Source of the DNA: Staphylococcus xylosus
GTDB lineage: Bacteria; Bacillota; Bacilli; Staphylococcales; Staphylococcaceae
NCBI RefSeq assembly: GCF_002732165.1
Contig: NZ_MRZO01000005.1
Location: 152,442-216,441 of the forward strand
Reading direction: 5' to 3'
Length of the DNA stretch: 64,000 nucleotides
In this document: positions 60,264 through 64,000 of the stretch, in pieces
How the letters are laid out: each line of letters starts with the position of its first letter
How positions within the stretch are numbered: position 1 is the stretch's first letter
Position numbers and translations under genes: made by a program
The notes under the pieces: generated by a model
What the model saw: only the letters and a program-made list of their open reading frames with translations
What the model was told of the DNA's origin: nothing
Database searches by the model: none

Positions 60264-61604
60264 ATGAATATAAAATCATTAGGCATTATAGTTGCACTTA
60301 TTCTAATAATGTTTATGTCTGCAATTGAAACATCTATAGTTTCTTTAGCTTTACCAACAATTAAAATGGATTTAAGTGTAGAATCATCCATTTCACTCAT
60401 ATTTGCAGTTTATTTTATTGCTATAGTTATTGCCAATCCGATTGTAGGCGAACTGTTAGAGCGCACTAAAATTATATACATAACATTATTAGGACTTTTA
60501 TTATTCACAGTAGGGAGTCTGCTGTCGGGACTAAGTGACACTTTTACTCTATTAATTGTGTCTCGCTTTATCCAAGGATTAGGTGCTGGGGTTATGATGG
60601 CTTTAAGTCAAATTGTTCCAAAGTTAGCGTTTGAAATTCCATTACGTTATAAAATTATGGGCATAGTAGGAAGTGTATGGGGAATATCGAGTATTATTGG
60701 ACCAGTGCTTGGAGGAGGTATTTTAGAATTCGCAACCTGGCATTGGCTATTTTTTGTGAATATTCCTATTGCAATAGTAGCGATGATTCTTGTTATATTT
60801 ACTTTTCATTTTGAGAATGAAAGCACAACTGCTACAAATAAGTTAGATATAAAAGGTTTAACTTTATTTTATGTTTTTGTATTTTTCATAATGTTTACAG
60901 TTATGAATAAGTCGAACTTATATTTAAATATAGGTTCAATGATTATAGCAATAGTAGTAGCAATTATACTATTTAAAAATCAGAAGAAAGTAAAAGCGCC
61001 ATTCGTACCAGTTAACGAATTTAATAAAATGATTGTTTTAATATTCTTTACTGATTTTGCTTATGCGATTATATTGATGGGCTACAATTTATATATGCCA
61101 ATCTATTTACAAGAAGATATAGGATTATCCCCGTTGCAAAGTGGATTTGTTATTTTCCCAATATCGTTTGCATGGCTAATTTTAAATTTCTCATTGGATA
61201 AAATAGAAGCAAAAATGTCTAGAAAAGCATTATACATCAGTGCATTTACCTCATTAATAATTTGTGGGATATTAGTATTTGTTGGAACAGAATCACCAAT
61301 TTTTATTGGATTTAGCTTATTATTGGCTGGTATTAGTTTCGGGACCGTTTATACTAAAGATAGTGTGATTACCCAAGAGGAAACATCTCCAGCAAATATG
61401 AAACGTATGATGTCACTCTATACATTAACGAAAAGCTTAGGAAATTCCATAGGATCTACAATTATGGGCTACGTGTATGCCTTGTCATTTACTTTTATTA
61501 GCGTTCACATACATAACGTCATTATTTTAAGTTTGGTAATACTTGTAATGCTCGTTTTATTATGGTTATTAGTATATAAAGAGAAAACAGTAACAACTAA
61601 GTAG
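60264..61604 (+). CDS. sdrM: Multidrug efflux MFS transporter SdrM
   Basis: 446 residues, 12-14 helices, DHA2-like exporter. Helix 1 region holds ETSIVSLALPTIKMDL, a typical motif D1 of 14-TM exporters (residues 18-33); motif C lies near GSVWGISSIIGPVLGGGILE (about residue 137). In S. aureus SdrM gives resistance to norfloxacin and dyes, and is followed by sepA as here. Substrates in this organism are inferred only. Confidence 0.88.
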   Translation: MNIKSLGIIVALILIMFMSAIETSIVSLALPTIKMDLSVESSISLIFAVYFIAIVIANPIVGELLERTKIIYITLLGLLLFTVGSLLSGLSDTFTLLIVSRFIQGLGAGVMMALSQIVPKLAFEIPLRYKIMGIVGSVWGISSIIGPVLGGGILEFATWHWLFFVNIPIAIVAMILVIFTFHFENESTTATNKLDIKGLTLFYVFVFFIMFTVMNKSNLYLNIGSMIIAIVVAIILFKNQKKVKAPFVPVNEFNKMIVLIFFTDFAYAIILMGYNLYMPIYLQEDIGLSPLQSGFVIFPISFAWLILNFSLDKIEAKMSRKALYISAFTSLIICGILVFVGTESPIFIGFSLLLAGISFGTVYTKDSVITQEETSPANMKRMMSLYTLTKSLGNSIGSTIMGYVYALSFTFISVHIHNVIILSLVILVMLVLLWLLVYKEKTVTTK

Positions 61605-61763
61605 TAATGTATATACATTAAGCTAACTTTGATATTAAGTGAAAGTTACCACATATATATATGTTTTTTGTACAAGGTGGGTATAATGGTAATATAAATA
61701 ATGAGTCGGAATATACCAGTTACACATATTGTAGATAAATCGAGAAAGGGAGGACAGTAAGCA

Positions 61764-62222
61764 ATGAAATATATTAGATATTTATTTACAACGCTTATTG
61801 TACTTTCTGTATTTATAATATCTGGCGCCATCTTCTTAACATTTCTAGGTTTTGGCTTATATGGATTAAGTAGAATTTTAATATATTTTCATTTGGCGTA
61901 CTTTGGTTATAATAAAAGTTTTTACGATAACTTAATTTACTATGGTAGTTATATCGTATTAGGTTATTTTAATTTATTTATTATAGAAAACTTAATGGAT
62001 TACTTTAGGAAAAAAATACCTGAGAATCCGTATTTTCAAGGAACAACATATCATTTGATTACATTTACGGTAACGACATTACTATTTTACTTTATAGTGC
62101 ATATCCATTATGCATATATCAATATTGATTTTTGGGTGATTGTCCTAATCATTGGCATCTTATTTATATGTAAGGAAATCTTTTATCCAGATAGTAAAAA
62201 TCTAAACGATAAACACAAATAG
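61764..62222 (+). CDS. sepA: Multidrug efflux-associated membrane protein SepA
   Basis: 152 residues with four membrane helices. Close to S. aureus SepA in [24 protein letters not shown] (about residues 21-44), [11 protein letters not shown] and [14 protein letters not shown]. SepA lowers sensitivity to antiseptic dyes such as acriflavine in S. aureus, though whether it is itself a pump is unsettled. AAGGGAGG site. Separated from sdrM by 160 bases, so it may have its own promoter. Confidence 0.93.
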   Translation: MKYIRYLFTTLIVLSVFIISGAIFLTFLGFGLYGLSRILIYFHLAYFGYNKSFYDNLIYYGSYIVLGYFNLFIIENLMDYFRKKIPENPYFQGTTYHLITFTVTTLLFYFIVHIHYAYINIDFWVIVLIIGILFICKEIFYPDSKNLNDKHK

Positions 62223-62306
62223 CACTGTTTGTTATATATAAGGTGGAGACAGTTGCCTTTGGAGAATGAAATAAAATGTGTTGTAGGATATAAGCAATAT
62301 TAAATC

Positions 62307-62364
62307 AAAGCAGCTAGTTCATTATTCTTATTTGTAAGAATGATTTGAGCTAACTGCTTTTTTA
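62307..62364 (+). terminator. Terminator after sepA
   Basis: AAAGCAG (62307-62313) pairs with CTGCTTT (62354-62360); the stem continues through TAGTTCA/TGAGCTA and ATTCTTA/TAAGAAT, then TTTTTT. Confidence 0.88.
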
Positions 62365-62464
62365 TTCAACATATTAAATTTATACTAAGTATAAACAATT
62401 TAAAGCATAGTCAAAGTTTATTTGTTAGAATATAAATGATAACGAAATAAGAGGGGGACGCTTT

Positions 62465-63529
62465 GTGTTAACGATAGAGCAAGTTAAAGAACTTGTTGGA
62501 GAATTAAAAGATCCAATAATTGATGTACCATTAAAAGAAACAGATGGAATTATCGAAGTAAGTATTAAAGAAGAAAAAGAGCATGTAAGTGTTAAAGTAG
62601 CAATGGCTCAATTAGGTGGCCAACCACAACTAGACTTACAAATGGCAATTGTAGAAGTGCTTAAAGAAAATGGCGCGAATACAGTTGGGATTCGATTTGA
62701 AGAATTACCATCAGATGTTGTAGAACAATATCGTGGTTCAGGGGAAGAACAAAATCAAACAATAGAAGGATTACTTTCAAAAGATAATCCGGTTGAATTT
62801 ATTGCAATTGCCTCAGGTAAAGGTGGCGTTGGTAAATCAACAGTAGCAGTTAACTTAGCAGTATCTTTAGCAAGAGAAGGTAAAAAGGTTGGACTTGTAG
62901 ATGCTGACATTTACGGTTTCAGTGTTCCTGATATGATGGGTATTGATGAAAAACCAGGTGTCCAAGGTAAAGAAATTATACCTGTAGAACGTCATGGTGT
63001 TAAAGTAATATCTATGGCATTCTTTGTTGAAGAAAATGCACCAGTTATATGGAGAGGTCCAATGCTTGGCAAAATGCTGACAAACTTCTTCGTTGAAGTA
63101 AGATGGGGAGATTTAGACTACCTTATTCTAGATTTACCACCTGGTACGGGAGATATCGCATTAGACGTTCATACTATGTTACCTTCTAGTAAAGAGATTA
63201 TTGTAACTACACCACACCCAACAGCAGCGTTTGTTGCTGCAAGAGCTGGAGCAATGGCAAAACATACTGAACATTCTATTTTAGGAGTAATTGAAAATAT
63301 GTCTTATTTCCAAAGTAAAGAAACTGGAAATAAGGAATATGTATTTGGTACTGGTGGTGGAGAGAAACTTGCAGAAGAACTTCAAACCGATTTATTAGGG
63401 CAACTTCCATTAGAACAACCATCATGGAACCCTAAAGACTTTGCACCTTCTATATATCAAATAGATGATAGACTTGGTGAAATATACCAATCTATGGCGC
63501 AACAAATTATTGAAAAGACTAGTAAATAA
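62465..63529 (+). CDS. mrp: Mrp/ApbC-family iron-sulfur carrier ATPase
   Basis: 354 residues. N-terminal MIP18/DUF59-like domain (about 1-90) then a deviant Walker P-loop ATPase: ASGKGGVGKSTVAVNLA near residue 116 with the signature lysine, switch DADIYGFSVPDM, and LDLPPGTGDIALDVHTML near residue 222. The usual Cys-x2-Cys that carries the cluster is missing: the site reads IENMSYFQSKETGNKEY. Such cysteine-free Firmicute forms may still work in cluster transfer or act as regulators like SalA of Bacillus. GTG start after AGAGGGGGA. Confidence 0.9.
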   Translation: MLTIEQVKELVGELKDPIIDVPLKETDGIIEVSIKEEKEHVSVKVAMAQLGGQPQLDLQMAIVEVLKENGANTVGIRFEELPSDVVEQYRGSGEEQNQTIEGLLSKDNPVEFIAIASGKGGVGKSTVAVNLAVSLAREGKKVGLVDADIYGFSVPDMMGIDEKPGVQGKEIIPVERHGVKVISMAFFVEENAPVIWRGPMLGKMLTNFFVEVRWGDLDYLILDLPPGTGDIALDVHTMLPSSKEIIVTTPHPTAAFVAARAGAMAKHTEHSILGVIENMSYFQSKETGNKEYVFGTGGGEKLAEELQTDLLGQLPLEQPSWNPKDFAPSIYQIDDRLGEIYQSMAQQIIEKTSK

Positions 63530-63541
63530 GTGATTTTTGTT

Positions 63542-63578
63542 AGTGGGTAGAATTTATTTTAATTTCTATCCACTTTTC
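63542..63578 (+). terminator. Terminator after mrp
   Basis: AGTGGGTAGAA (63542-63552) pairs with TTCTATCCACT (63564-63574) with one G-T pair, then TTTTC. The following 96 bases up to the rRNA promoters show nothing else. Confidence 0.8.
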
Positions 63579-63674
63579 TATTGCTTTTTTTCTTAATGAT
63601 GGTAGAATTGTTTCTTGTGACAAACATTTGATTTCGCTAATGTGAATTCAAAAATAATTAAATTAAAATTGTTG

Positions 63675-63703
63675 TTGACTTTCCTAGATAGAATTGATAT
63701 CAT
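63675..63703 (+). promoter_or_regulatory. rRNA operon promoter P1 (candidate)
   Basis: TTGACT (63675-63680), a 17-base spacer and TATCAT (63698-63703). Confidence 0.65.
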
Positions 63704-63843
63704 ATAAAAGTCGTCAAAAACGGCAAACAAATTATTTAAATTAATTATAAAAAGTGTAAAAAATATACTTGCATTAATAAGAAAAATAATTTAATATTGT
63801 TAGAGTAATGTTAATTGATTGTTAAAAAAATAATATTTTCTTA

Positions 63844-63873
63844 TTGACAAAACATCGAATGAAATGTTAACAT
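63844..63873 (+). promoter_or_regulatory. rRNA operon promoter P2 (candidate)
   Basis: Consensus TTGACA (63844-63849), then TAACAT at 18 bases (63868-63873) or TTAACA at 17. Tandem promoters about 170 bases apart are usual before staphylococcal rrn operons. Confidence 0.7.
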
Positions 63874-63879
63874 TGTAAT

Positions 63880-64000
63880 GCAACTATTAATTAAATGAAG
63901 AAATGAACATTGAAAACTGAATTGCAATATGTCAACGTTAATTCCGAACGCAACATTAAATTGTTGGTTCAAAACAAGTGTTAGAGATAACACAAATTAG
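63880..64000 (+). other. 5' leader of an rRNA operon (pre-16S)
   Basis: The segment at 63906-63945 (ACATTGAAAACTGAATTGCA, then ATGTCAACGTTAATTCC) matches the conserved pre-16S leader of staphylococci as I know it. A small hairpin GTGTTA-gaga-TAACAC is at 63978-63993. The 16S gene itself is not yet reached; it should begin within roughly the next 100 bases. Confidence 0.78.

Noticed and set aside
61663..61684. GTTTTT...GGGTAT upstream of sepA as a sigma-B promoter
   Set aside because: The spacer is only ten bases, shorter than the usual 12-15.

Overview
The window is low-GC Firmicute chromosome and can be recognised as Staphylococcus. Diagnostic genes are sarV, fmhB (femX), the staphyloferrin A genes sfaDABC with htsABC, asp23, sdrM and sepA, plus a rRNA leader at the right edge that looks like the staphylococcal pre-16S leader. 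Gene order broadly follows the S. aureus moaA to sepA/mrp stretch, but the segment between rpsI and the oxidoreductase genes is much more compact than I recall from S. aureus. A species in the S. saprophyticus/xylosus group is plausible, but this is inference and the sequence alone does not settle it.

Layout. 1-3.4 kb: 3' end of moaA, the SarA-family regulator sarV, and a marR-MFS efflux operon. 3.5-11.1 kb: a glyoxalase-fold protein, fmhB (first glycine of the peptidoglycan bridge), a lone RND exporter, small membrane or coiled-coil proteins and an AEC transporter. 11.6-18.7 kb: the glcU-gdh glucose operon, an acetyltransferase-like gene, topB, and a purine permease behind a good PurR box. 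18.9-33.0 kb: the S10-spc-alpha ribosomal protein cluster, rpsJ to rplQ, with secY, adk, infA and rpoA and no map gene. 33.1-33.4 kb: a terminator followed by an unusual array of small hairpins. 33.4-37.8 kb: ecfA1-ecfA2-ecfT, truA, then rplM-rpsI with an L13-type leader. 38-45.5 kb: an anchored alpha/beta hydrolase, a luciferase-like monooxygenase, two MDR oxidoreductases, a betaine transporter, and amaP-DUF2273-asp23 behind a sigma-B-type promoter. 45.6-54.8 kb: staphyloferrin A synthesis and export (sfaD divergent from sfaABC) and uptake (htsABC), with Fur boxes on the promoters. 54.9-63.5 kb: a YjiH-family protein, an IsdG/I-type heme oxygenase, small proteins, a UDPGP-family uridylyltransferase, a hemolysin III family protein, sdrM, sepA and mrp. 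The last 300 bases carry two tandem rRNA-type promoters and a pre-16S leader.

How the genes work together. The ribosomal cluster, L13/S9 and the rRNA leader are the translation core. The sfa and hts genes form one iron circuit: make and export staphyloferrin A, then re-import its ferric form. The importer lacks its own ATPase and probably borrows FhuC from elsewhere. The heme oxygenase adds a second iron source. Most annotated genes have clear family assignments. I did not find a convincing undescribed multi-gene system, a CRISPR array, a prophage or an intact insertion sequence. The more unusual signals are non-coding: the hairpin array at 33.17-33.33 kb, a 100-base palindrome at 56.39-56.49 kb with IS3-like ends, a stable hairpin inside the S10 operon, and several well-formed operator sites.
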